Below are positions 1-6,901 of a DNA stretch of 16,180 nt, piece by piece. Numbering within the stretch: the first letter of the stretch is position 1; each line of letters opens with the position of its first letter. The position numbers and the translations under genes are program-made. Location: assembly GCA_038222225.1 (NCBI GenBank), contig JBBRHV010000052.1, forward strand, positions 1 through 16,180, given 5' to 3'. A model generated the notes under the pieces. It ran no database searches, was not told the DNA's origin, and worked only from the letters and a program-made list of their open reading frames with translations. This stretch comes from JAKLFA01 sp038222225 (GTDB lineage: Bacteria; Omnitrophota; Gorgyraeia; Zapsychrales; JANLHA01).

Positions 1-611
1 TCCACCGGATCGGCCGGACCGGACGCGCCGGCAAAGCAGGCATTGCGGTCACGTTCGTCACTCCGGCAGAATACCGCCGATTGCAGATGATCAAACGGGA
101 AACAAAGACCGAGATCCGAAAAGCCAAATTGCCGAACGTCGCTGAAATCATCAAAACAAAAAAGACGCGCATCAAAACCGAGCTTGAATCCATCGTAAGC
201 GCCGGGCTTGAAAGTGATTATACGGTGATGGCCCTGGAACTTCTTCAGGACATCGAACCCTCAAATATTCTGGCCGCCCTTCTGCAATACACGTTTCAGG
301 ATGAGCTGAGCGCCAAAAACTATGTCGAAATCGAACAGCGTGCGACGGTTGACAATAAAGGCAAAACGCGTCTCTTCGTCAAAAGGGGCAAACTGGATGG
401 CATGACCCCTCAAAAACTGATCACCTTTATCACAGAGAAATGCCGCATCTCATCTTCGAAGATCAGAGATGTTCTGGTTCTGGAAAAATTCTCATTTGTG
501 ACCCTTCCCTTTCAGGAGGCTGAAGTTGTCCTGTCCTCATTTAAAAACGCAAAACGGGGCGCTGCCCCTTTGATCATTAAGGCGAAAGCCAAAGCCAAAA
601 CCAACTCATAG
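1..611 (+). CDS. DEAD-box ATP-dependent RNA helicase, C-terminal part (5' end outside window)
   Basis: The reading frame is open from base 3 and runs off the left edge. The first ten visible residues are HRIGRTGRAG, which is motif VI of the DEAD-box helicase core (arginine fingers for ATP hydrolysis). After a charged linker, residues about 123-195 of the visible part (TRLFVKRGKLDGMTPQKL onward, ending in FSFVTLP and a conserved-type helix) resemble the DbpA/CsdA C-terminal RNA-binding domain. The tail is a short lysine/alanine stretch. DEAD-box proteins of this architecture remodel structured RNA during ribosome assembly or cold adaptation in the cytoplasm. Which paralogue this is (DbpA, DeaD/CsdA) cannot be decided without the N-terminus. 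The SlyD-like gene starts about 31 bases downstream on the same strand, so the two are probably cotranscribed. Confidence 0.93.
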   Translation, partial: HRIGRTGRAGKAGIAVTFVTPAEYRRLQMIKRETKTEIRKAKLPNVAEIIKTKKTRIKTELESIVSAGLESDYTVMALELLQDIEPSNILAALLQYTFQDELSAKNYVEIEQRATVDNKGKTRLFVKRGKLDGMTPQKLITFITEKCRISSSKIRDVLVLEKFSFVTLPFQEAEVVLSSFKNAKRGAAPLIIKAKAKAKTNS

Positions 612-642
612 ACAACTCATCTAACGCAGAAAGAGAAACGTG

Positions 643-1062
643 ATGATTGCAGATGGTAAAACAGTAACAATCGATTACACCTTAACCGTTGACGGGCAGA
701 TTCTTGATTCATCTTCCGGCAAAGAACCGCTTGAATATACGCACGGGCAAGGCATGTTGATCCCCGGATTCGAAAGAGAACTGGCCGGAATGGCCTCCGG
801 AGAAACCAAAAAAATTACTGTTGCGCCAGCTGACGGATATGGCGAAATCACGCAGGAAGCCTTTCGTGAAGTCCCCCGTTCACATTTCCCGCCGGACATC
901 ATTCCGGAAATCGGGCTGCGTCTGAGCATGCAGACACCGGAAGGCCAGCAGGTCCCGGTGGCGATCTCTGCGGTCAAAGATGAGCATGTCGTCCTTGATT
1001 TCAATCATCCCCTGGCCGGCAAAGAACTGAACTTTGAGGTCACGGTCATTTCCGTAGATTAG
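643..1062 (+). CDS. slyD: SlyD-like FKBP-type peptidyl-prolyl cis-trans isomerase
   Basis: This 139-residue cytoplasmic protein would catalyse proline isomerisation and act as a folding chaperone. It has the SlyD layout. An N-terminal FKBP strand region (VTIDYTLTVDGQILDSS) leads to the PGFE...L.GM.SGE block and the conserved GYGE turn. An inserted chaperone (IF) segment follows at about residues 70-120, and the sequence NHPLAGKELNFEV returns to the FKBP fold. It lacks the histidine/cysteine-rich metal-binding tail of Escherichia coli SlyD and ends directly after the FKBP domain. Tandem GTG (640) and ATG (643) codons are possible starts; the purine stretch AAGAG ending at 635 is 7 bases from ATG and only 4 from GTG, which favours ATG. 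It sits behind the helicase gene and is followed by a strong terminator. Confidence 0.93.
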   Translation: MIADGKTVTIDYTLTVDGQILDSSSGKEPLEYTHGQGMLIPGFERELAGMASGETKKITVAPADGYGEITQEAFREVPRSHFPPDIIPEIGLRLSMQTPEGQQVPVAISAVKDEHVVLDFNHPLAGKELNFEVTVISVD

Positions 1063-1078
1063 AAAATGAATAACTTAT

Positions 1079-1111
1079 AAAAAAGGGCCCGTGTTGAACG
1101 TGCCCTTTTTT
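1079..1111. terminator. Bidirectional Rho-independent terminator
   Basis: AAAAAGGGC at the left pairs with GCCCTTTTT at the right, with an extra CG/CG pair after one mismatch and a short TGTTGAA loop. There are T tracts on the + strand (to 1111) and, through the A run, on the - strand. It lies 17 bases after the SlyD-like stop and 42 bases beyond the stop of the convergent glycosyltransferase, so it can serve both operons. Confidence 0.88.
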
Positions 1112-1152
1112 ATGTCCCCGACCGCCTTTCGAATGAGACGGCGCAAAGAGAG

Positions 1153-2799
1153 TCAGCGAATTTTGAGAATATAGGCATCCCCGATATGCTCAAGCTCTTC
1201 GATCGTATGCTGCTTATTTACGCCCACCGTGGCCTGGATCTTTTCAAAATCAGATTTTTTCACGACCGCATACACAACTGTTTTCCCGGCCAAAAAATTC
1301 AAGATGCTCGCCTCTGAATCAAGCATCGCTACCGGATGCGGGCTGAAAAAAGCACTTCCCACCACCGCAATATCCTTATCGGTATAATAACGAACGCCTC
1401 TGGCAAACATTTTTGAACATAAGACCGTATCCATCGTCTCCGGCTGTTTGAGCAGATACGCGCTGACAAATTGGCTGGAGACCGACGGCTCATAACTCGT
1501 ACGCACGGCAAAGGCCACGGTCAAGATCAAAGGAATCTGCATCGCCAGAACAAAAAGGCTCTGCCGCTGTTTCTCCTTAAAGGCCAAAACAACCGGAATC
1601 AGCGAAATCACCACGGCCAAAACAAAAAAGATTATGGCCACGCCCTGATCGGGCAAAAATTCATAATATTTAAACGGGATCTCAATTTTATTGAAGGCCA
1701 CCAGGAGAAACGCACTGGATATGATGATTAATGGCGTCACCGACAACCCGACCATTACAAAAAACCTTTTCCTGCTGGTCTTGATGAACTCCCAAATATA
1801 ATCCCCGGTAAGAATGGCGACAGCCGGAAACACGGGTAAAATATAACTGACCAGTTTCGAATGAGCGATCTGGCAGATCACAAAAACACACGCGATCCAG
1901 CACATTAAAAAAGAATAGACCGGATTCGCGTCCTTCGATCTCAACCGTTTGATCAGGCCGATCATCGCAGCGATGGAAAAAATGCCCCAGGGAAACATCC
2001 CCAAAATAATGGTTAACGGATAAAAAAACCACCGGTCATTTCCTCCATGCTCAGCTTCCAGAACTCTGCGAAAGTGATCGTTATAAAAAAATTCATCGAC
2101 AAAGGCCATACCATACTGCTTCCATATCCACAGATACCACGGCAGCGCCACCGCTGAAAATACAACGATTCCAGCCAAAACTGTTTTTGAAAAAAGAAAC
2201 TTCAGGTCCCGCTGCAGGAATAAAAATAAACAAACCGCCCCCCAGGGGAAAATAATCCCCAAAGCCCCCTTTGTCAGCACCGCCAGCGCCGCAAAAAAAA
2301 AGAATCCGATGACCTTCAGTGTTCTTCGGCGGGAATCCAGATAACCCATATAAAATGAAATAAGCGACAGCGCGACAAAGACGGAAAAGACCATGTCCGT
2401 CATCACAACTCTGGCCAGGGCGATATAAAGCGCGGATGACATGAGAACGGCCGCGCAAAAAAACGCCTTTTTTTTATCCTGGAAGCTTGACCGGCAAAAC
2501 AGATATGTGCCTACGCAACCAAAGATCGCGAATACGGCCGGAACGAACCGCGCGGCAAAACTATTCATGCCGAACGCCTGAAATGCCGCCCTTAGAAGCC
2601 AGAAAAAAAGAATAGGCTTCTCAAAATGCGGTTGGTTAAAGATGTAGGGAACCAGCCAGGTGCCATGCTGCATCATTTCCTTGACGGAAAGCGCATAAAA
2701 AACCTCGTCAGGATTTGTCAAGCTGAGCAGATTGTTCCCTAAAATGAAAAAAAGAATTCCGGAACCTGCCAGCAAAAAAATGCGTTTGAGCTGCTTCAT
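1153..2799 (-). CDS. ArnT-like integral membrane glycosyltransferase (GT39/GT83, PMT superfamily)
   Basis: This protein of about 548 residues would transfer a sugar from a polyprenyl-phosphate donor onto an envelope acceptor on the periplasmic side of the inner membrane. Family marks are visible. The first extracytoplasmic loop carries the acidic pair in TNPDEVFYA (DE at 31-32). It continues with HGTWLVPYIFNQPHFEKP, including the conserved KP, and a later MTDM motif (D135) follows. Roughly 11-13 hydrophobic segments fill the remainder, and a soluble C-terminal domain of about 100 residues closes it. An upstream TTG (2805) overlaps the stop of the deacetylase gene; I prefer ATG at 2799, which has AAGAG about 9 bases upstream. 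The overlap or near-overlap implies translational coupling with the deacetylase. The donor and acceptor are not known: no Ara4N synthesis genes (arnA, arnB, arnC) are in the window, so an Ara4N role is only one possibility. Confidence 0.88.
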   Translation of the reverse strand: MKQLKRIFLLAGSGILFFILGNNLLSLTNPDEVFYALSVKEMMQHGTWLVPYIFNQPHFEKPILFFWLLRAAFQAFGMNSFAARFVPAVFAIFGCVGTYLFCRSSFQDKKKAFFCAAVLMSSALYIALARVVMTDMVFSVFVALSLISFYMGYLDSRRRTLKVIGFFFFAALAVLTKGALGIIFPWGAVCLFLFLQRDLKFLFSKTVLAGIVVFSAVALPWYLWIWKQYGMAFVDEFFYNDHFRRVLEAEHGGNDRWFFYPLTIILGMFPWGIFSIAAMIGLIKRLRSKDANPVYSFLMCWIACVFVICQIAHSKLVSYILPVFPAVAILTGDYIWEFIKTSRKRFFVMVGLSVTPLIIISSAFLLVAFNKIEIPFKYYEFLPDQGVAIIFFVLAVVISLIPVVLAFKEKQRQSLFVLAMQIPLILTVAFAVRTSYEPSVSSQFVSAYLLKQPETMDTVLCSKMFARGVRYYTDKDIAVVGSAFFSPHPVAMLDSEASILNFLAGKTVVYAVVKKSDFEKIQATVGVNKQHTIEELEHIGDAYILKIR

Positions 2800-2801
2800 A
2801 A

Positions 2802-3533
2802 TCAATCACTCTTACTTGCGCTTAACAATTCGCTGATTGTCACGCACCGGTATCCCTTTTGTTGTAATCCCTTGAAAAGAATCGGCAGTGTCTTTACGGT
2901 TTCTTCACGGTCTCCCTGATCGATATGAAAAACTCCGCCGCTATCGTGAAACAAAATAATGTCACCCGGTTGAATATGCTTTAATAGATACTTCGCGATA
3001 TATTTGTCATCAAAGGTCACCCAATCCTTTGAATTAAGCGTCCACAACACGACTTGATATCCCATCTCCTTAAGCTGCTTCTTCTCGACCGCGGTGATCC
3101 ACGCCTTAGGAGGCCTGAAATAGACCGTGCTCAATCCGGTCGCATCCCGAATGATCCGCTCAGTATCACGAATTTCCTGCTCCAATTCCTGCGGGGTAAA
3201 ATAAAGCAGTCCACGATGATCGTAAGTGTGGTTGCCGATCTCATGGCCTTCTTCCGCAACCCGCCTTGCGATATCCGAATATTGCTCAACATGTTCTCCC
3301 AGCATGAAAAAGGTCGCCTTAACCCCGGCGGCCTTAAGTTCATCCAGAATTTGCGGAGTCCATTGTTCGGAAGGGCCGTCATCAAACGTGATCGCGACGA
3401 TCTTATCGGCAGTCGCGACCTTAAAAACCGTATCCTTGCGCACAAACACGGCCTGATCAAAAAAAATCGAAGCGGCCGCGAATAAACAGGCACATAGGAC
3501 CAAAACAAGAATTTTCACTTTAAGTTTACGCAT
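2802..3533 (-). CDS. Membrane-anchored polysaccharide deacetylase (NodB/CE4 family)
   Basis: This is a 243-residue protein with an N-terminal hydrophobic anchor or signal (residues 7-26) and one NodB homology domain (about 43-235). It should remove N- or O-acetyl groups from a sugar polymer or lipid-linked sugar outside the cytoplasm. All five CE4 motifs can be read: TFDDGP (49-54, base and metal aspartates), HTYDH (102-106, metal histidines), RPP (140-142), WTLNSKDW (164-171) and LFHD (194-197, catalytic histidine). It therefore looks catalytically intact. The start is ATG at 3533 with GGGA about 16 bases upstream, so initiation may be weak. Its stop overlaps the start region of the ArnT-like gene. 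ArnD, which deformylates a lipid-linked amino sugar, belongs to the same superfamily; peptidoglycan or exopolysaccharide deacetylation is equally possible. Confidence 0.92.
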   Translation of the reverse strand: MRKLKVKILVLVLCACLFAAASIFFDQAVFVRKDTVFKVATADKIVAITFDDGPSEQWTPQILDELKAAGVKATFFMLGEHVEQYSDIARRVAEEGHEIGNHTYDHRGLLYFTPQELEQEIRDTERIIRDATGLSTVYFRPPKAWITAVEKKQLKEMGYQVVLWTLNSKDWVTFDDKYIAKYLLKHIQPGDIILFHDSGGVFHIDQGDREETVKTLPILFKGLQQKGYRCVTISELLSASKSD

Positions 3534-3617
3534 TCGATTTGCTCATTTTCCCTGATCATGAAAAATTCTGTCCATTCTGAATGCCGAAATTGAACGGCTT
3601 CCAAAATCCCAGGTTCT

Positions 3618-3646
3618 ATTAAACCATTGCCGCAAAGCAATTGCAA
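3618..3646 (-). promoter_or_regulatory. Sigma70-like promoter for the deacetylase/glycosyltransferase operon
   Basis: Read on the - strand, TTGCAA (3646-3641) and TTTAAT (3623-3618) are separated by exactly 17 bases. These match 4/6 and 5/6 of the -35 and -10 consensus. Transcription would start near 3611, giving a leader of about 78 bases before the ATG at 3533. Confidence 0.5.
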
Positions 3647-3730
3647 TATTTTATTCACGCGAGTCCCGGCACGCCGGCCTCACCCGGATACGATTTTCCA
3701 TGCGAGACCCTTAAACGAGCGGACGGCATT

Positions 3731-3764
3731 AAAAAAGCCCGATGCCGAAATGGCGCCGGGCTTT
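3731..3764 (-). terminator. Rho-independent terminator downstream of the 22-residue ORF
   Basis: AAGCCCG pairs with CGGGCTT, extended inward by GCC/GGC with a wobble and one mismatch around a GAAAT loop. On the - strand the stem is followed by six T (A run 3731-3736). On the + strand only three T follow, so the - strand is favoured. It lies about 43 bases after the stop of the small ORF, with no larger - strand gene between them. Confidence 0.75.
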
Positions 3765-3806
3765 AAATACACTCAAATTAGAAAACTAGTTCATCAATAA
3801 AAAATG

Positions 3807-3875
3807 TTACTTCTTTTTTTCTTGTTTTGGCTTCTTCTTTTTCTTGTCCTTAAGTCCCTTGCTTTTGTCTCCCAT
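3807..3875 (-). CDS. Candidate 22-residue lysine-rich small protein
   Basis: ATG at 3875 opens MGDKSKGLKDKKKKKPKQEKK plus a final lysine, ending at TAA (3809-3807). Of 22 residues, 12 are lysine, with no hydrophobic core and no signal. The case for a real gene is its surroundings. There is a strong Shine-Dalgarno AAGGGAG five bases before the ATG, an extended -10 (TGATATAAT) about 80 bases upstream, and a terminator just downstream. No other gene in this stretch could use these signals. Very short proteins beginning MGDKS and rich in lysine occur as unnamed hypothetical proteins in several bacterial groups, as far as I recall. A role in binding RNA, DNA or anionic polymers is a guess from charge alone. 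The alternative is a small noncoding RNA using the same promoter and terminator. Confidence 0.55.
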   Translation of the reverse strand: MGDKSKGLKDKKKKKPKQEKKK

Positions 3876-3953
3876 ACATTCTCCCTTCGGTTATTGATGA
3901 CATCCGACCAATTGTAAACACTTTTTAAACCTTTTTAATACTGATTTATTTGT

Positions 3954-3962
3954 ATTATATCA
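3954..3962 (-). promoter_or_regulatory. Extended -10 promoter element for the small ORF
   Basis: On the - strand the sequence reads TGATATAAT: a perfect TATAAT (3959-3954) preceded by TGn. No convincing -35 is seen, as is common for extended -10 promoters. The predicted start is near 3947, leaving a leader of about 70 bases to the ATG at 3875. Confidence 0.45.
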
Positions 3963-3983
3963 AAACCTATCCGCGCCCATAGA

Positions 3984-4003
3984 TGTATTTTTGAAAAAAT
4001 ACA
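3984..4003. other. A/T-rich hairpin after the small membrane protein gene
   Basis: TGTATTTT pairs with AAAATACA across a TGAA loop, 27 bases beyond the membrane protein stop. No T run follows on the - strand, so if it acts as a terminator it is weak. It may instead protect the 3' end of the dehydrogenase/membrane protein transcript. Confidence 0.3.
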
Positions 4004-4029
4004 CCGTTCTTTTTTTGCTTCCCCATCGT

Positions 4030-4401
4030 TTATTTCTTGAAAGCCCTGACGGCGCTGGCAAAAACCGCGATGTACAACCCTTCCGCGATCAAGGAGGCCA
4101 CTCCCAGCGGTTCGAACCAGTTATCCGGTTCCGGCGGAATGAGCGGCAAGCCGACCGTGCGGCTGGCCACATAACCGCCGAAGGCTCCGGCCGCGACCAT
4201 CAATCCCAGAATCCAGCCCCAGCGTTTCCCTAAAAAGATCCCGCAGGCGGCCAGCGCGGCCCCGGCGCCATTGGCGTAAAAAAGCCATCCCTTGTAAGCC
4301 GCGTCCTCAAAGCAACCCGGCGCATCGATCACGTGGATCAAGCCGACAATGATGATCAGAACGATCCCGGACCAAAAAATAGATTTTGATACATTCTCCA
4401 T
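4030..4401 (-). CDS. Small four-helix integral membrane protein of unknown function
   Basis: This 123-residue protein has four hydrophobic segments, at about residues 8-26, 40-58, 62-82 and 97-117 from the chosen start. A conserved-looking extracytoplasmic stretch SRTVGLPLIPPEPDNW lies between helices 3 and 4. The frame opens further upstream to 4443, but ATG at 4401 has AAAGGA seven bases before it, while the upstream start has no convincing site, so 4401 is preferred. I recognise a general resemblance to small uncharacterised membrane proteins with an SRTVGLP motif and give no function. It follows the dehydrogenase gene by about 63 bases on the same strand, so cotranscription is likely. There is no evident catalytic motif. 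Confidence 0.78.
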   Translation of the reverse strand: MENVSKSIFWSGIVLIIIVGLIHVIDAPGCFEDAAYKGWLFYANGAGAALAACGIFLGKRWGWILGLMVAAGAFGGYVASRTVGLPLIPPEPDNWFEPLGVASLIAEGLYIAVFASAVRAFKK

Positions 4402-4464
4402 GGCATATTCCTTTCTGGAATCAGGAGAAACGCGCCTGTTCATTTCAGCGCGTGTTCCCGATTT

Positions 4465-5229
4465 TTACGGATAATCCTGGCCTGTCGGACGAACCATGAT
4501 GTCGCTGACATGAACATGGGACGGCTGGCTCACAATGAAGTGGATCGCATTGGCGATGTCCTCGCCGATCAGCAGCCGGCCGAACTTATCCTTGAAACCC
4601 TGCACCATTTGTTCACTATAACCGGCCGCGTCCTGAAAACCACTCAGCAAAATCCCCGGCTCAACCAAAGACACACGCACCCCCTTGGGTCCCAGTTCAC
4701 GCCGTAGACCTTCAGCCAACCCACGAACAGCGAACTTCGTAGCCCCGTAAACCGCGCTAAAGGGCGAGATATTCCTCCCAACAACCGACCCGACAACGAT
4801 GATATCGACGATCGTTTCCGGACTTTTTTGTTTTTCTTCAACCATACGCTGCGCCGCCTGTTGCATAAGCTTAAGCGCGCCAGTCACGTTAATCTTAAAT
4901 ACATCATCGAATTGCGACAGGTCCGCGTCCTTGACTGAACCACCTAAACCCCGTCCGGCATTAGCCACCACGATGTCAGCCGACCGGCCGAAATGCTCAA
5001 CCGCCTTGCTGAAAAAACGCTCGATAACCGCGGCCTCCGCGGCATCCCCGGCCACTGCGTAAAACGCGTGGCCCAGCTCCTGTTCCATTGCCGCCAGCTT
5101 TTTAGCGTTACGAGCGTTTCCCACCACTCCAAAACCGGCCGCAACAAATTTCCGCGCCGTGGCCTCGCCGATCCCGGATGTGGCGCCGGTAACGATCGCA
5201 ATGCGTTTCCATGTATTGATCACCGTCAT
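4465..5229 (-). CDS. SDR-family NAD(P)-dependent oxidoreductase
   Basis: This 254-residue cytoplasmic protein of the classical short-chain dehydrogenase/reductase fold would oxidise or reduce an alcohol/carbonyl using NAD(P). The nucleotide-binding motif TGATSGIG is at 14-21 and the structural NAG at 90-92. The catalytic set is N114, S148, Y161 and K165 (YGATK). The NAR at 38-40 after the second strand suggests the NADP-preferring side of the family, but this is not firm. The layout and length resemble the YdfG/serine 3-dehydrogenase-like group; the substrate cannot be told from sequence. The start ATG at 5229 has an excellent AAGGAG five bases upstream. It is first in a two-gene unit with the small membrane protein and is divergent from the MscS-like gene. 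Confidence 0.92.
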   Translation of the reverse strand: MTVINTWKRIAIVTGATSGIGEATARKFVAAGFGVVGNARNAKKLAAMEQELGHAFYAVAGDAAEAAVIERFFSKAVEHFGRSADIVVANAGRGLGGSVKDADLSQFDDVFKINVTGALKLMQQAAQRMVEEKQKSPETIVDIIVVGSVVGRNISPFSAVYGATKFAVRGLAEGLRRELGPKGVRVSLVEPGILLSGFQDAAGYSEQMVQGFKDKFGRLLIGEDIANAIHFIVSQPSHVHVSDIMVRPTGQDYP

Positions 5230-5276
5230 GACCGCTCCTTCTTCCTATGCGGAAATTTCCTTTGTCTTTTTTTTGT

Positions 5277-5305
5277 ATTCTATCCCAAACAAAACCGAAC
5301 TGCAA
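5277..5305 (-). promoter_or_regulatory. Sigma70-like promoter for the dehydrogenase operon
   Basis: On the - strand TTGCAG (5305-5300) and TAGAAT (5282-5277) are 17 bases apart. The -10 matches 5/6, the -35 only 3/6. The leader would be about 40 bases. Confidence 0.4.
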
Positions 5306-5371
5306 TCATGAAAAATTAAGACGCGCTCATCCGGCTTGCATGACCGACTGCCCATTTCAGCAAAACGGATA

Positions 5372-5400
5372 TGGACAAAAAAATGCGGAAATGTTAGAAT
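5372..5400 (+). promoter_or_regulatory. Sigma70-like promoter for the MscS-like gene
   Basis: TGGACA (5372-5377) and TAGAAT (5395-5400) are separated by 17 bases, each 5/6 to consensus. Transcription would begin near 5407, about 70 bases before the start codon. It is divergent from the dehydrogenase promoter. Confidence 0.6.
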
Positions 5401-5478
5401 TTAAACCGCTAAGAACGGCCCCGCTTAAAAGATTCCGCAAAGGGCACGGATAAAACATAAACGTCCAAAGGAATGGTC

Positions 5479-5985
5479 ATGATGGAAAATACCCTGTTCA
5501 GTAAACTTATTTTATCGATCGTCACGGTCATTGTGATGTTCTTTTCATCCATGTTCCTGAAAAGAAAAGTCAAAAATTTCCAGGAGCAGAATCATTTAAG
5601 CAGAACCCGGTATTTCACCATCAAACGGCTGATCAACATCGGTTCGGTCATTCTATTCTTCATCATCCTGATTCTGATCTGGGGAATCAACATCAAAAAT
5701 CTTTGGGTCAGCCTGACCGGAATCTTAGCCATGATCGCGGTGGCTTTTTTTGCCGTGTGGAGCCTGGTCGGCAATATCCTGGCGGGGATCATTATTTTCT
5801 TCACCTCGCCGTTCAAGATCAATGATCAGATCGAAATTTTACCCGACGGGATCAAGGGGAAAGTGCTGGCCATCAACACCTTCTTTACCCTGCTCAGCGA
5901 CAGCGAGGAAAACCTCATCAGCATACCGAATTCTTTGCTGTTCCAAAAGTATGTGAAAAAAATCAGAAAGAAATCTGTCTCGTAA
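5479..5985 (+). CDS. Minimal MscS-family mechanosensitive channel
   Basis: This 168-residue inner-membrane protein would release solutes on hypo-osmotic stress. Hydrophobic segments lie at about residues 7-26, 52-70 and 74-108. The last contains the MscS pore helix and its bend (AVWSLVGNILAGIIIFF), followed by the start of the beta domain (TSPFKINDQIEI) and a conserved IPN (151-153 from the upstream ATG). The protein stops soon after, so the C-terminal alpha/beta domain that forms the cytoplasmic vestibule in E. coli MscS (286 residues) is missing. Several in-frame ATGs exist (5473, 5479, 5482); AAGGA ends at 5472, so 5479 has the best spacing. It is a single-gene unit between its own promoter and a strong terminator. 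Confidence 0.85.
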   Translation: MMENTLFSKLILSIVTVIVMFFSSMFLKRKVKNFQEQNHLSRTRYFTIKRLINIGSVILFFIILILIWGINIKNLWVSLTGILAMIAVAFFAVWSLVGNILAGIIIFFTSPFKINDQIEILPDGIKGKVLAINTFFTLLSDSEENLISIPNSLLFQKYVKKIRKKSVS

Positions 5986-6011
5986 AAGACCGTTATTAGA
6001 AATAGCCGATG

Positions 6012-6042
6012 AAAAAAGCCCCGGGCCTGAGCCCGGGGCTTT
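6012..6042. terminator. Strong shared terminator between convergent genes
   Basis: A perfect 12-bp stem (AAAGCCCCGGGC with GCCCGGGGCTTT) closes a CTGA tetraloop. The A run on the left gives six T on the - strand. It lies 26 bases after the MscS-like stop and 43 bases beyond the stop of the charged protein gene on the other strand, so it can end both transcripts. It is stronger for the - strand. Confidence 0.9.
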
Positions 6043-6085
6043 CACGTGTCTCCCGAAATGAATATCCTGAACGGTTCTGCGCCAT

Positions 6086-6520
6086 TTAGGTGCTACTGTC
6101 GACTTTCTTAAACGTATACTTTTTCTTCTTATCCCCGCCATGCCTGACCAATGGCTTGCCGATGGGCCTTCCGTAGGACTTTCCAAAGGGCTTCACCGAA
6201 ACAGGCTCCCCTTCCTTACGCGGCGTTCTGGGAGACCGGCTATCCTCTCTCTCGCGACCGCGCGAAGACGTCCGTTCCTTTTCTCCATACGGTGACGGCC
6301 TTTTTTCAGCGGAAAACTTGGAAGAATACGCCGTTTTACCCGAACGGCCTTCCAGCATTTCCGTCAGGCGGTCAATTTTTCGCTCTAAAAAGCCAACCTG
6401 CTGCTGCAGCCGTTTCAAAATTCCGGCCATATCAGAATCTTCAGCGTTCTCAGCTAAGCCCCCTCTTCTACTGTCTTTGCGCCGATAATCCTTGCGCGGA
6501 TGTTCTTCCTGATGTCCCAT
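6086..6520 (-). CDS. Charged, cysteine-free protein with a short coiled coil
   Basis: This 144-residue protein is not recognised with confidence. It has three parts. The basic N-terminal tail at 1-20 is rich in R, K and H. A heptad-like helix at about 33-58 (GILKRLQQQVGFLERKIDRL) probably self-associates. A long disordered stretch at 60-144, rich in R, K, E, S, G and P, ends in DKKKKYTFKKVDSST. There is no signal peptide, membrane segment or cysteine. Some uncultured bacteria, as I recall, encode proteins with a similar short coiled coil and charged linker ending in a CxxC zinc ribbon; here the ribbon is absent. A nucleic-acid-binding role is plausible from composition only. The start ATG at 6520 has AAAGGA seven bases upstream and the gene ends at a strong shared terminator. 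Confidence 0.75.
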   Translation of the reverse strand: MGHQEEHPRKDYRRKDSRRGGLAENAEDSDMAGILKRLQQQVGFLERKIDRLTEMLEGRSGKTAYSSKFSAEKRPSPYGEKERTSSRGREREDSRSPRTPRKEGEPVSVKPFGKSYGRPIGKPLVRHGGDKKKKYTFKKVDSST

Positions 6521-6657
6521 AATGATTTCCTTTAATTAACGAGTGACTGACCCGGTCATTTGTTGCAGCACCCTGTGCCTGACCGGCCCAAACCTATATT
6601 TTGAGCATTGATATTACCACTCTGCTGCCGGATTTGAAAGAACTATAAATAATCGCA

Positions 6658-6879
6658 TCAACCGCCTGCCATCTGGAGACCAAAACCATCTAAGCCCGAC
6701 ATCAAAACATCAAGCACGAGACAATTCGGGCCATTATTGATCTTAAAATTCAAAAACTCTTTGGCAGAAGAAAATGTCTGGATGGAAAAATCGGTACTTA
6801 GGGCGAGCGTCCTTCGTATAGAACTAAGGATAGAGGGATTATCATCAACCACATATACGGTGGAACCCGGGTTTTTCAT
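6658..6879 (-). pseudogene. Truncated response-regulator receiver domain (FixJ-like N-terminal half)
   Basis: About 73 residues match the first half of a receiver domain. VYVVDDNPSI carries the acidic pair. The stretch FSIQTFSSAKEFLNF resembles the helix-2/strand-3 region of FixJ-type regulators, and CLVLDVLMSGLDGFGLQ contains the phosphoacceptor aspartate. Reading stops four residues after that, so the strand-4 Ser/Thr, the strand-5 lysine and any output domain are missing. The other - strand frames just downstream do not obviously continue the receiver sequence, so this looks like a truncation rather than a single frameshift. The ATG at 6879 has only a weak site (GAAAG about 12 bases upstream); a TTG at 6885 is also possible. 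A folded 73-residue half domain is unlikely to work as a regulator. Confidence 0.6.
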
Positions 6880-6901
6880 AATCAAAAACTTTCATAGAAT
6901 G

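Noticed and set aside
675..1004. Long antisense ORF over the SlyD-like gene, and many similar ones elsewhere
   Set aside because: These overlap clear genes in another frame, have no ribosome binding site and show no recognisable domain.
5247..5453. 68-codon + strand ORF before the MscS-like gene
   Set aside because: It overlaps the dehydrogenase leader and the promoter of the MscS-like gene, has no ribosome binding site, and the translation has no family features.
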